Source of the DNA: Chloroflexota bacterium
Lineage (GTDB): Bacteria > Chloroflexota > Anaerolineae > Aggregatilineales > J027
DNA: 64,000 nucleotides
Assembly: GCA_024434115.1 (NCBI GenBank)
Contig: QMIT01000008.1
Coordinates: 1-64,000 of the forward strand
Direction of reading: 5' to 3'
Within the stretch, counting starts at the first letter, position 1, and each line of letters opens with the position of its first letter. The notes below the pieces were generated by a model that was given only the letters and a program-made list of their open reading frames with translations, was not told where the DNA came from and searched no databases. This document shows, in pieces, positions 19,218 through 28,105 of the stretch. The position numbers were made by a program, and so were the translations under genes.

Positions 19218-20252
19218 ATGAAATCACGACGATGGTGGGATAAAGTTATCCCCTTCTTGATTTGCCTTTGGATACTTCAAGTCAATACACAGCATATCAT
19301 TACGGCGCAAGAGGAAGTTCCCCCAACTAGAATCACTGCCGTTGCTTGGAGTCCCGATTCCCAAAAAATTGCAACTGGGCAGATGAATGGAACAATCAAA
19401 ATTTGGAGTCAGGCATTAGATCAACCTTTGTTTACGCTATTAGGACATACCAATGCTATAGGGTCAATTAGCTGGCGTCCTGATGGGCAACAAATTGTGA
19501 GTGGAAGCTCTGATAATACGGCGCGTGTGTGGGATGCCAACACCGGGGAACTCTTGCAAATTTTAATAGGGACGGCAAGCGAAGTAACTTGGGCTGGTTG
19601 GAATCCAGATGGGAGCCAGATTCTTACCTTTAATTTTGGGGTTAGCAAAAATCTTCGGATTTGGAGCGCAAGTAATTTTCATCTTCTCTCTGAAAAAGAA
19701 GGTGATTCGATAGACAATATGATATGGAGTCCCGATGGATCCCAAATAGTAGTGGCGAGCTTATCTGGAAATACAGGAATATTGAATTCAAACACCTATA
19801 CCTACCAAACATGGTTCACTGAGCCATTAGACGGAGCGCATAATCCAATAATTGTTGCAGTTGATTGGCATCCTGATGGTACCCGTGTAGCTAGTGGCAG
19901 CGATTCTGGTTGGGTACGCATTTGGAGTTTAGGTTCAGGTCAACCGCTCCACGATCTGAGGGCAACGGATAGTAGTCAAATTGATTGGTCAGTGAGTGAT
20001 GTACAATTTGTACTATTTAGTCCTGATGGGCATACCCTAACAAGTTTAACGGCAGATGGAACTTTGAGAACATGGAATCCAGATACGGGTATGGTTTTGT
20101 CCACATTTTTGCTTCCAAATGAGCCGTTTTATGCTGCTGCGGTTAGTCCTGATGGAAACAAGATCGCTCTTGGTGGCGACACTGGCACAATCCAAGTTAT
20201 CCCCTTCCCAATAATTCTGCCTTTAGACGCCGTTTCTATGTTGGGTCTATAA
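19218..20252 (+). CDS. Secreted WD40 repeat protein
   Basis: 344 residues from the ATG at 19218, which has AAGGA 8 nt upstream; an ATG three codons earlier directly abuts that site. A signal peptide ends near ITAQEE. The remainder is about seven WD40 blades, with repeated W(S/N)PDG(S/T)QI and VRIWS/IKIWS patterns (AVAWSPDSQKIATGQMNGT, SISWRPDGQQIVSGSSDNT). That should make one beta-propeller outside the cytoplasm. Codon use is clearly more A/T-rich than in comM just upstream, which hints at separate ancestry. Ligand and role are unknown. Confidence 0.85.
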   Translation: MKSRRWWDKVIPFLICLWILQVNTQHIITAQEEVPPTRITAVAWSPDSQKIATGQMNGTIKIWSQALDQPLFTLLGHTNAIGSISWRPDGQQIVSGSSDNTARVWDANTGELLQILIGTASEVTWAGWNPDGSQILTFNFGVSKNLRIWSASNFHLLSEKEGDSIDNMIWSPDGSQIVVASLSGNTGILNSNTYTYQTWFTEPLDGAHNPIIVAVDWHPDGTRVASGSDSGWVRIWSLGSGQPLHDLRATDSSQIDWSVSDVQFVLFSPDGHTLTSLTADGTLRTWNPDTGMVLSTFLLPNEPFYAAAVSPDGNKIALGGDTGTIQVIPFPIILPLDAVSMLGL

Positions 20253-20262
20253 ATAGGAAAAT

Positions 20263-20742
20263 ATGATGAGCGTACTGGGCTATGATGAAAATCTACGGCT
20301 GTTACAGGAATCGGGTGTTCCATTTGTCATCCATGAACACGAACCCTTTACCAATCATCAAGACATGGGCGATAAGCTACCCTTTCCAATCGAGGCATTG
20401 CTGAAAACCATCGCCTTTCAGGTCAAGGATTCATTTTGGATTCTAGCAGGCATTCGCGCCCCTGCTCGTGCCGATTACAAAAAATTAGCGGCGGTGTTTG
20501 GCGTCAAACGGGGCAATATTATCGCGGGGTCGCCAGAGGAAATTCTCAACGATCTTGGTCAAGAAATCGGGGGTGTGGGGCCGCTTTCCGCCCGTGAAAA
20601 TGTGAAGGTCGTCATTGACCAAAACCTACTCCCGCTCGGCACGGTATACTGTGGGATGGGTCGGCGCGACATTACTTTGGAAGTTCAACTCAACGACTTG
20701 CTGAGAATCGCTAACGCGCAGGTTGAATGGATCGTCAAATGA
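20263..20742 (+). CDS. YbaK/ProX-type aminoacyl-tRNA deacylase
   Basis: 159 residues, matching the YbaK/EbsC editing domain. Features are an N-terminal VPFVIHEHEPF, the strand LLKTIAFQVKDSFWILAGI, the catalytic-region RADYKKLAAVFGVKR, GGVGPLSARENVKVVID, and YCGMGRRDITLEV. Family members hydrolyse mischarged tRNAs such as Cys-tRNA(Pro) or Ala-tRNA(Pro); which one here is unclear. Two adjacent ATG codons (20263, 20266) follow AGGA, and the second has better spacing. The gene lies between the WD40 gene and the restriction-modification pair. Confidence 0.88.
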   Translation: MMSVLGYDENLRLLQESGVPFVIHEHEPFTNHQDMGDKLPFPIEALLKTIAFQVKDSFWILAGIRAPARADYKKLAAVFGVKRGNIIAGSPEEILNDLGQEIGGVGPLSARENVKVVIDQNLLPLGTVYCGMGRRDITLEVQLNDLLRIANAQVEWIVK

Positions 20743-20805
20743 GGCTATTTGAAAATTTTGTTCTATAATTAACTTGATTAGTTGTAGTGATTGAGGTGTC
20801 GTGTA

Positions 20806-21660
20806 ATGGCTGAGTTATTTGAAAGGGATAATCACAAAATATATTGGGGTGATACCTTAGATATTCTCGCCTATGAAATTCCTGACGAATCTATTGACCT
20901 CATTTTTCTTGATCCACCCTATAACATTGGCAAGAGTTTCAACGGTAAAAAAGAAAAATGGGCTACCGATGAAGAATATCGAAACTGGTGTTTTCAGTGG
21001 TTGGATTTATGCATTAAGAAATTAAAAAGCAACGCCTCTATGTATATGATGGCTTCGACTCAGAACATGCCTTATTTTGATATTTATTTGAGCCAAAAAT
21101 TAGATATTTTGTCTCGCATTGTCTGGTGTTATGACAGTTCCGGTGTTCAGGCAAAACGGTATTATGGCTCACTATATGAGCCTATCCTATTTTGTGTTAA
21201 AGATAAAAAACAATATACCTTTAATGCTGATGATATTTTGGTAGAGGCAAAAACGGGCGCTACCCGCAAATTAATTGATTATCGAAAACCTGTTCCTACT
21301 GTATATAGTAGCAGTAAAGTACCCGGCAATGTTTGGAATATCCCACGAGTCCGATACCGCATGGATGAATATGAAAATCATCCCACCCAAAAACCCATCG
21401 CACTTTTAGAGCGTATCATTCGTGCAAGTTCAAATGAGGGGGATACTGTTTTAGACCCATTTTCAGGCACATTTACCACTTCTTTTGTCGCACAACGGTT
21501 GGGTCGAAACTCGATTGGTATCGAAATTGAGGAAGAGTACATCAAAATTGGAATTAGACGTCTACGAATCGCAACCCATTATAAAGGCGAGATACTGAAG
21601 CCAGAACTTAAAAGTTATGAGCAGGATATGGATTCTCAGATGCACCTGTTTGAGTCTTAA
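20806..21660 (+). CDS. DNA adenine-N6 methyltransferase, YhdJ-like (predicted ATGCAT specificity)
   Basis: 284 residues from the ATG at 20806 (GAGG 9 nt upstream); an in-frame TTG 15 nt earlier contains that site. Catalytic motif IV DPPYNIGK at about residue 38 precedes the AdoMet motif DPFSGTFTT at about 218, the permuted beta-class order. From my memory of E. coli YhdJ (M.EcoKII, ATGCAT), long stretches agree closely, for example YDSSGVQAKRYYGS, KVPGNVWNIPRVRY and MDEYENHPTQKP. I therefore predict methylation of ATGCAT. A TATAAT box lies at 20764-20769 without a convincing -35. The next gene, 2 bp downstream, is the likely cognate endonuclease. Confidence 0.92.
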   Translation: MAELFERDNHKIYWGDTLDILAYEIPDESIDLIFLDPPYNIGKSFNGKKEKWATDEEYRNWCFQWLDLCIKKLKSNASMYMMASTQNMPYFDIYLSQKLDILSRIVWCYDSSGVQAKRYYGSLYEPILFCVKDKKQYTFNADDILVEAKTGATRKLIDYRKPVPTVYSSSKVPGNVWNIPRVRYRMDEYENHPTQKPIALLERIIRASSNEGDTVLDPFSGTFTTSFVAQRLGRNSIGIEIEEEYIKIGIRRLRIATHYKGEILKPELKSYEQDMDSQMHLFES

Positions 21661-21662
21661 TC

Positions 21663-22766
21663 ATGGAACATGAATTCACCGCCCAAATAAAACACATATT
21701 GGCTTCCCAATTTGGCGATTTAGAAGCGGAAATTTTTCAAAAAAGTCCACTGTTGCAATATTTAAATATCAAAACCAGATCAGCCGCTCGCGGAGCTAAG
21801 GCCCGATCTAGTTTTGCCAATCTCTACGCCGTTTATGTTTTAGTTGAGGATTACCACCGAAACGGCTTTGACCAAAAAGTCGGCTATGTGGACTACGCGG
21901 GTGCAAGATTTACTGATTTATTGCACCGACAGAGAGAACTACCCTTTGGCAATAGACTTCAAAATCATGCTTTGAACAGCCGGATGAATGAAGAATTTAG
22001 GCGATATTTCCCCGAAATCGAATTTATCCCTATCTTGAGAGATTTAAAAACCAATCGCTATTGGATAAATGAAAACCTCCTCGTCATCAATATCGGTGGA
22101 AAACAACATAATATCGCTTCTGCACTTATCGAAATCATTGACTTGTATGTTGCCACAAAACGGAGTGCATTCGAGCAATTTTTGCAAACGATTGAACGCC
22201 TCAAAAATCTCGCAGGCGAGAATGACCCTACGATAGAAAATTTCATTCTTGAGTTGTTAGCTCCCAATGCAGATGCCCGCATCTTTGAAATAGTGAGTTA
22301 TGCCATTTTGAAATCCTATTTTCACAATCAAGTCACCTACTTTGGCACTACCCTAGAGAACATTCATCCCGAAAACCTCAAACTCTACAAAACAGGCCGT
22401 ACCAATGCGAATGATGGTGGGATTGATTTTGTGATGCGTCCGTTGGGAAGGTTTTTCCAAGTCACAGAAACGCTTGATTTTCGGAAATATTTCCTTGACA
22501 TAGACAAGATTGAACGGTACCCCATCTCATTTGTCATTAAATCCGAAGCCGATGTTGAAGAGTTAACACGAAGGCTACGGGAAGGTGCTGCAAAACTCTA
22601 TTCAGTGAAAGCAATCGTAGAAAGGTATATGGATTGTATTGAAGAGATAATCAACATTCCGATTTTGAAATTGTATTTCCGAGAAGCCGCAGCCAAGGGT
22701 TTCTCGAAAAATATCTTAGATGAAATCGTGCTGCAAAGCCGAATCGAATTCAACTATGAAGTCTAG
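21663..22766 (+). CDS. Type II restriction endonuclease, probable partner of the YhdJ-like methylase
   Basis: 367 residues, starting 2 bp after the methylase stop. I recognise it by context and by general likeness to annotated type II endonucleases (ARSSFANLYAVYVLVEDY); I do not recall a named prototype. A candidate PD-(D/E)xK core is GGIDF at about residue 252, followed after 12 residues by FQVTE. This resembles Mrr-type GxD...QxK, except that Thr takes the expected Lys position. Codon use is AT-rich like the methylase. If the pair is a true R-M system, the target should be ATGCAT. Alternative: a defective or differently built nuclease. Confidence 0.72.
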   Translation: MEHEFTAQIKHILASQFGDLEAEIFQKSPLLQYLNIKTRSAARGAKARSSFANLYAVYVLVEDYHRNGFDQKVGYVDYAGARFTDLLHRQRELPFGNRLQNHALNSRMNEEFRRYFPEIEFIPILRDLKTNRYWINENLLVINIGGKQHNIASALIEIIDLYVATKRSAFEQFLQTIERLKNLAGENDPTIENFILELLAPNADARIFEIVSYAILKSYFHNQVTYFGTTLENIHPENLKLYKTGRTNANDGGIDFVMRPLGRFFQVTETLDFRKYFLDIDKIERYPISFVIKSEADVEELTRRLREGAAKLYSVKAIVERYMDCIEEIINIPILKLYFREAAAKGFSKNILDEIVLQSRIEFNYEV

Positions 22767-22809
22767 AATCGTTTTTAGTTATTAAATCAAGCCACTTAAG
22801 GTTGATCTT

Positions 22810-23913
22810 ATGCAACATGAACGTTTTACCCGCCTGCAAAAAATCGTGGCGGATGCCGGCCTCGATGCCATTGTACTCGTCCCCGGCGCGAACCTGCGCT
22901 ATTTGACCGGAGTCACATTTCATCTCAGTGAACGACCTCTGCTGTTGATTGTGCCAAAACAAGGCAACCCCGGCGTGATTATCCCGCTGCTTGAGCAGGA
23001 AAAAATAAAGGAACATGGTTTTGCAGGCGATTTGTTTGTGTGGAGCGACGCGGAAGGTTATCACGGCGCGTTTGGCAGGGCCATACAAAGCATGAGATTA
23101 GCGGGCAAGCGAATCGGCGTGGAAGGGCTGCAAATGCGCGTCTTGGAAGGGCAATTGCTCCAAGAATATGCCCCCGGTTCACATATCGTCCCCGCTGATG
23201 AGGAACTGGTCAACCTGCGGATTATCAAATCAGCCGAAGAGGTGGCACTGCATCGGAAGGCCATTGAAATTAGCGAAGAGGCCCTGCGCCGTACCCTACG
23301 CGATATAAAACTGGGCATGACCGAGCGCCAGATCGCCCAGATTTTGACTCAACACCAAACTGAATTAGGTGGCGAACAAGATTCATTCGCCCCCCTAATC
23401 CTGATTGGCCCACGCAGCGCTCTACCACATGGAATGCCGGGGGATACTCGCCTTGAACGGAGTCTACCCCTGCTGATTGATTACGGCACGGTTTATAGGG
23501 GCTATGTGTCCGACATCACCCGCACCTTTTTTGTCGGTGAGCCATCGGAAAAATTCAAGGCGTTGTATGCGGCGGTGTTGGGCGCAAATGAAGCTGGACG
23601 GCAAAAAGTTCATCCCGGTATAGCAGCCGAGGAGGTGGATTCAGCAGCGGCAGGTATCCTACGACAATCAGCCTTTGCTCAATATATCATCCACCGCACC
23701 GGACACGGTTTGGGGATTGATATTCACGAACATCCCAATATTGTACAGGGGAACAAACGGCAACTTGAACCCGGTATGGTCTTTACCATTGAGCCGGGGC
23801 TGTATATCCCCGGCGAATTTGGTGTGCGTATCGAAGACAATATTGTGGTCACACCCGATGGCGGTAAGAGTCTGACGAGTTTCCCGCGAGAATTAATGAT
23901 TTTGGATCTATAG
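22810..23913 (+). CDS. Xaa-Pro aminopeptidase/dipeptidase (M24B)
   Basis: 367 residues, the usual length. An N-terminal creatinase-like domain (about 1-130) is followed by the pita-bread catalytic domain. The metal ligands are in place: Asp in LIDYGTVYRGYVSDITRTF (two), His in HRTGHGLGIDIHE, Glu in FTIEPGLYIPG, and Glu in GVRIEDNIVV. It hydrolyses the bond before or after proline in short peptides, probably in the cytosol, since no signal peptide is seen. AAGG lies 8 nt before the ATG. It ends 20 bp before the convergent HhH gene. Confidence 0.92.
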   Translation: MQHERFTRLQKIVADAGLDAIVLVPGANLRYLTGVTFHLSERPLLLIVPKQGNPGVIIPLLEQEKIKEHGFAGDLFVWSDAEGYHGAFGRAIQSMRLAGKRIGVEGLQMRVLEGQLLQEYAPGSHIVPADEELVNLRIIKSAEEVALHRKAIEISEEALRRTLRDIKLGMTERQIAQILTQHQTELGGEQDSFAPLILIGPRSALPHGMPGDTRLERSLPLLIDYGTVYRGYVSDITRTFFVGEPSEKFKALYAAVLGANEAGRQKVHPGIAAEEVDSAAAGILRQSAFAQYIIHRTGHGLGIDIHEHPNIVQGNKRQLEPGMVFTIEPGLYIPGEFGVRIEDNIVVTPDGGKSLTSFPRELMILDL

Positions 23914-23933
23914 AGATAGAAGGTGGGGCTGGT

Positions 23934-24227
23934 TTAGCTTTGGGGTTGCAAGGCCATATCTGACCAGTTCCACCACTTCAACAATTCGCGTTCATGGCTT
24001 TTGTTGGAGGCATAATAAACCGCGCACCGCAGTACATAGAGCATACAACGATCTACCTGATGGCGCTGCTGCTGGCACAGGCGCTGATATAAGGCTTCAG
24101 GGTCTTGATCTTTCAATTCGTTGACAGAACGGAAGCCCAGATTCCACAAATCTTCGGCTACACGCAGGCCAACACCGGGGATACGTTGCAGTTCTCGAAG
24201 GGTGTTTAGTTTAGATGTCGCGCTCAT
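23934..24227 (-). CDS. Helix-hairpin-helix protein (Cdd1/pathogenicity-locus family)
   Basis: 97 residues. A helix-hairpin-helix near the N-terminus (LQRIPGVGLRVAEDLWNLGF) and the family block YQRLCQQQRHQVDRCMLYV and LLKWWNWSD match the small Cdd1 family. The name comes from the C. difficile pathogenicity locus border, but the family is widespread and has no proven pathogenic role. The HhH suggests nucleic-acid binding. It is a single gene, convergent with the M24 peptidase. Confidence 0.85.
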   Translation of the reverse strand: MSATSKLNTLRELQRIPGVGLRVAEDLWNLGFRSVNELKDQDPEALYQRLCQQQRHQVDRCMLYVLRCAVYYASNKSHERELLKWWNWSDMALQPQS

Positions 24228-24386
24228 GTTTTATCCCTCTTGGTATTGAACACATGTTCTCATTATACCAAGATTGCAACCACCCTGTCAAATACGAGGA
24301 TGGCTTATTCATGCGGTTATAACCCTTAATTATTGGAGGTTTTGAAGTGGCTTCAGTAGGTCAAATTGAGAGGCAAACTTCACAAA

Positions 24387-25721
24387 TTAATCATCGGATG
24401 ATTTCGGTTCTTCAACTTTTTCGGGTAATTTAGTTACCAAAACTTTGTCTACTCGGTTGCCGTCCATGTCCATCACCTCAAAGCGCAGTCCTGCTGACTC
24501 CAAATAATCACCAGCTTTTGGAATACGCTCCAAGTTCATCACCAAAAAACCGCCAAGTGTTGAGAAAGTATTGTTTTCTTCACCCTGCAAGTCGGCCTCA
24601 AGCTCAAACATCTCTTTGACCTCATCAATCGAGAGCAGGCCATCCAACAACCATGAGCCGTCCACACGCTGGAAAGGCTGGGCCTCGGCAATTTCGCTTA
24701 AGGAGGGCAAATCGCCGACAATGGCTTCCATAATATCAATGAGTGTCACCAAGCCCTCTACCCCACCAAACTCGCTCAAGACGAGCGCAACATGTTCGCC
24801 CGACTCCTGAAAAATATCGAGCATCTTGAGAGCAAAGACGGTTTCGGGAACAAAGGTAGGCTTGCGCAGACATTCCTTAAGGTCAAGTTTCTCGCCCTTG
24901 ATCGTCTTGGCCCACATATCTTTGACCGAGGCAATCCCAACCACGTTATCAGGGGAGTCTTGATAGACTGGATAATAGGAAAAACCACTGCCCGCGATCT
25001 TCTGCAAATTGGCTTCAATGGAGTCATCCACATCTAGCCAAATTACTTTCGTGCGCGGGGTCATTAGTTCTTTAACGCGAGTTTGATCCAAACTTAGGAT
25101 GCTGTCCACCATATCCTGTTCGGCTTCATCAAAAACGCCCGCCTGTGTACCGTGTTCAATCAAAATCCGAATTTCATCCTCGGTGACAGGTGGTTCAATG
25201 GAGGGTTTAACTCCTAGTAATCGCAGGGCTATATCGGTTGTGAAACCGATTGAGGTGACAATAGGTGCAGTAATCTTGGAAAGAAAATTCATTGGCCCCG
25301 CTACCAGTGAAGCAATGCGTTCAGGATTATTTAGGGCTAATCGTTTGGGAACTAGCTCACCCAAAATCAGTGAGAGGAAAGTGATAGTCAAGACAACTAG
25401 CGCCAACGCGATACCATTACTATAGGGAGCGAGAGGTTCAATCCCATCCAGCGCTTCGGCCAATTTTTCAGCGACAGTAGCGCCCCCGAATGCACCTGCC
25501 AAAATTCCCACCAGCGTAATACCAATTTGGGTCGTGGAAAGAAAGCGCGTCGGGTTTTTGGCGAGTTCTAGAGCGGATTTTGCCCCGGCGTGCCCCTCAT
25601 CCGAAAGGCGTTCCAAACGCGCCTTACGTGCCGAAATGATGGCAGCTTCGGACATCGCCAACACGCCATTTCCCAAAATCAAGAGCAGGATAATCAGAAT
25701 TTCGAATGCTACATTAGACAT
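24387..25721 (-). CDS. CNNM/HlyC-CorC family transporter-like protein
   Basis: 444 residues. DUF21 membrane domain with about four helices (residues 1-200, including GNGVLAMSEAAI and LSLILGELVPKRLAL), then a CBS pair (about 205-330; ELMTPRTKVIWLD, GIASVKDMW), then a CorC_HlyC domain (about 345-430; GSWLLDGLLSIDEV, TLGGFLVM). The family has been linked to Mg2+ or Co2+ export and was once called hemolysin; toxicity is not implied. The gene is monocistronic, divergent from the FAD oxidoreductase at 25863. Confidence 0.92.
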   Translation of the reverse strand: MSNVAFEILIILLLILGNGVLAMSEAAIISARKARLERLSDEGHAGAKSALELAKNPTRFLSTTQIGITLVGILAGAFGGATVAEKLAEALDGIEPLAPYSNGIALALVVLTITFLSLILGELVPKRLALNNPERIASLVAGPMNFLSKITAPIVTSIGFTTDIALRLLGVKPSIEPPVTEDEIRILIEHGTQAGVFDEAEQDMVDSILSLDQTRVKELMTPRTKVIWLDVDDSIEANLQKIAGSGFSYYPVYQDSPDNVVGIASVKDMWAKTIKGEKLDLKECLRKPTFVPETVFALKMLDIFQESGEHVALVLSEFGGVEGLVTLIDIMEAIVGDLPSLSEIAEAQPFQRVDGSWLLDGLLSIDEVKEMFELEADLQGEENNTFSTLGGFLVMNLERIPKAGDYLESAGLRFEVMDMDGNRVDKVLVTKLPEKVEEPKSSDD

Positions 25722-25862
25722 TCAAACACAGTGCCTCTGGTTTTTAACAATTGGAATATAGAGTATAGCGGCAAATTGGCTAAAGTTGTGAAATCTGAAA
25801 CTTTGTACAATCCCCTCTACGTAGGATACTCACGGTTAGTTCTGGAAAGGCGGTAACACGAA

Positions 25863-27293
25863 ATGGCAACTTCCCCAACATACGATGTTGTAGTCATTGG
25901 GTCTGGCCCGAATGGATTGGCGGCAGCGATTACTCTAGCTCGTGCCCAAAAATCGGTGCTATTGATCGAAGCCGCCAACACAATTGGTGGAGGGATGCGT
26001 TCAGCAGAATTGACCCTACCCGGTTTTATCCATGATATATGCTCGGCAATCCATCCGCTAGGTGCGAGTTCCCCGTTTTTCCGTGATTTGCCCTTGTATG
26101 AACATGGTCTTGAATGGATTCACTCCCCTGTTCCGCTGGCGCATCCCCTCGATAATAGCACGGTGATCACCCTCGAAAAATCCATTGATGCTACTGCCGA
26201 TCAATTGGGGCGGGATGCCAAATTGTATCGCCGATTCATGACCCCCCTAGTTAATGATTGGGGTACGTTGGTCAACATGACACTCGCTCCTCTGCTCCGC
26301 TTTCCGCGCCATCCATTTGCCCTGACTCGTTTTGGAATTCCGGCCCTGCTGCGATTGCAGACCTTTGCCAAAACCCTGTTTCGAGAAGAACGTACCCGCG
26401 CTCTATTTGCCGGATTAGCGGGTCACTCCATGCTGACAATGGGACATATCGCCTCAGCTTCATTTGGCCTAGTTTTGGGGATTTTGGGGCATTATGTCGG
26501 TTGGCCCATCGCAAAGGGCGGATCCCAGAAACTGGCGGATGCGTTGGCATCATATTTTCGATCACTGGGGGGAGAAATGATTACGGGTCAGCGGGTCACA
26601 TCCATCCAAGAACTGCCGTCAGCACTGGCATATCTATTTGACACCTCTCCCCGTCAATTGGTCGAAATCGTTGGAGAGAGACTACCTACCCCTTATCAAA
26701 ACCGACTGCAAAAATATCGTTATGGGATGGGGGTGTTCAAACTTGATTGGGCATTGAGTGACCCTATTCCATGGAAAGCCGTCGCATGTTCCCGCGCCGC
26801 CACCTTACACATTGGGCCAACCCTGCGCGACATTGCCGCATCTGAAAAGACTATCTGGCAGGGACATCACGCCGAAAAACCTTATGTAATCGTTGCCCAA
26901 CAAAGCCTCTTTGATGCCACCCGTGCCCCGGATGGCAAACACACCGCATGGGCCTATTGTCATGTACCGAATGGCTCAACGGTAGATATGACCGAGGCCA
27001 TAGAAAACCAAATCGAGCGATTCGCTCCCGGTTTCCGAGACTGCATTCTCGCCTGTCATCACATGAACACCACCGACTATCAGGCATATAATCCCAACTA
27101 TCTTGGCGGCGACATTAACGGCGGCGTGCAAGATATTCTCCAATTAATCATGCGACCCACCTTACGCCTCAACCCCTATTCCACACCCGCCAAAGGCATC
27201 TACCTATGTTCCTCCTCGACTCCGCCGGGGGGTGGGGTACATGGCATGTGCGGGTATCATGCGGCCAATTCAGTCTTAAATGAGATGTTTTGA
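25863..27293 (+). CDS. Phytoene desaturase-like FAD-dependent oxidoreductase
   Basis: 476 residues. The dinucleotide-binding start VVVIGSGPNGLAAAITLA is intact, followed by LLIEAANTIGGGMRS, and the C-terminal FAD segment GIYLCSSSTPPGGGVHGMCG. This is the CrtI/retinol-saturase-like superfamily that desaturates, saturates or isomerises isoprenoid chains. No other carotenoid gene is nearby, so substrate is open. The Phe/Leu-rich middle region suggests a lipid substrate. It is a single gene ending before a hairpin shared with the convergent gene. Confidence 0.85.
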   Translation: MATSPTYDVVVIGSGPNGLAAAITLARAQKSVLLIEAANTIGGGMRSAELTLPGFIHDICSAIHPLGASSPFFRDLPLYEHGLEWIHSPVPLAHPLDNSTVITLEKSIDATADQLGRDAKLYRRFMTPLVNDWGTLVNMTLAPLLRFPRHPFALTRFGIPALLRLQTFAKTLFREERTRALFAGLAGHSMLTMGHIASASFGLVLGILGHYVGWPIAKGGSQKLADALASYFRSLGGEMITGQRVTSIQELPSALAYLFDTSPRQLVEIVGERLPTPYQNRLQKYRYGMGVFKLDWALSDPIPWKAVACSRAATLHIGPTLRDIAASEKTIWQGHHAEKPYVIVAQQSLFDATRAPDGKHTAWAYCHVPNGSTVDMTEAIENQIERFAPGFRDCILACHHMNTTDYQAYNPNYLGGDINGGVQDILQLIMRPTLRLNPYSTPAKGIYLCSSSTPPGGGVHGMCGYHAANSVLNEMF

Positions 27294-27300
27294 GAGAGAA

Positions 27301-27323
27301 GGGCATATTGAGTCAATATACCC
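27301..27323 (-). terminator. Hairpin between convergent genes, likely minus-strand terminator
   Basis: GGGCATATTG (27301-27310) and CAATATACCC (27314-27323) pair around AGT with one mismatch. On the minus strand the mismatch becomes G-U and the stem is followed by the pyrimidine tract TTCTCTC, so it probably ends the gene starting at 27942. Confidence 0.5.
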
Positions 27324-27336
27324 CTCCCAAAAATCA

Positions 27337-27942
27337 TTACGGCTCTTGCGTGCCAGCGGGTGGCTGTGTGGCGGTTGGCGGGGGTGGGGGAGGAGGATTG
27401 TTGTTCCCGTTCCCTGTATTGGAACTAGTTGTTGGAGTGGCAGTCGCGGAACTGCTAGGGCGACGTGTGCCATACGGGCGAGAGGCCAATTCATTAAATT
27501 CCAAATCCGGCAGTTCGGGAGCATCTTCGGGGTCAATCACGGCCAAGGCGGTGACTTCTTCCTCTTCTAAGACCAACCCCCGAGTTGGTGACCACCCTGC
27601 TTTCAACACCCCGCGATCAAAATAATAGATAAAAAGCCATTTTTCTTCTGCATCCCGACCGGCTACATGCGGTGCAAATGTCCCCACCGCCGCCGCGAAA
27701 ATCCGGCCTGATTTACGGTCTGGTAGCGGGAAAACTTCAATGCCGCCACGAGCAACTGATACATTTTCAAGTAGAGGCGGTTCAGGGGTAGCGGTTGGGG
27801 TCCGTGTGGGGCGTGGGGTGCGGGTCGGTGTGGTACTGCTCTGTTGCGCCTGCAACGGCACAGGGTCAGCCACAAACAAAATCACATTGACTGCAAGGAT
27901 AGCAATTAAAAGAATGGGTAACAGCGGCTTAGCTTTTTTCAT
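27337..27942 (-). CDS. Anchored SH3-like protein with Thr/Pro-rich linkers
   Basis: 201 residues. N-terminal hydrophobic segment (about 8-27; signal or anchor), then a Thr/Pro/Arg stalk (TPTRTPRPTRTPTATPEPP), then a domain of about 90 residues resembling a bacterial SH3 (VSVARGGIEVFPLPDRKSG, WLFIYYFDRGVLKAGWSPTR), and finally a Ser/Thr/Asn tail ending in polyproline. The stalk pattern is frequent in Chloroflexota surface proteins. It may bind cell-wall polymers, but that is a guess. It is monocistronic. Confidence 0.7.
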   Translation of the reverse strand: MKKAKPLLPILLIAILAVNVILFVADPVPLQAQQSSTTPTRTPRPTRTPTATPEPPLLENVSVARGGIEVFPLPDRKSGRIFAAAVGTFAPHVAGRDAEEKWLFIYYFDRGVLKAGWSPTRGLVLEEEEVTALAVIDPEDAPELPDLEFNELASRPYGTRRPSSSATATPTTSSNTGNGNNNPPPPPPPTATQPPAGTQEP

Positions 27943-27969
27943 CTAGGGTTCCTTATCACTGTGATGCGA

Positions 27970-27982
27970 CGAATAATATTCG
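27970..27982. repeat. 13-bp perfect palindrome
   Basis: CGAATA-A-TATTCG lies 27 bp upstream of the SH3-like gene start. It could be an operator. No regulator is identified. Confidence 0.3.
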
Positions 27983-28105
27983 GAACCCCCCACCATGAAA
28001 TAGTATACGACAAAAACTGCATCGGGCGGCTAGAGATTGTGCCCAAGTCAAAAACTTTGATATAGGCTCACTCTAGCCAAATTGCGACTGCGGCAGGGCC
28101 TTTAT

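Noticed and set aside
24347..24433. 28-codon plus-strand frame starting GTG after a perfect GGAGG
   Set aside because: It ends inside the opposite-strand CNNM gene, has no recognisable sequence, and one ribosome-like site alone is weak evidence. It may be a remnant.
27337..27500. Proline-rich simple repeats as a mobile or phase-variable element
   Set aside because: The repeats are short, in frame, and belong to the low-complexity tail and stalk of one surface protein.
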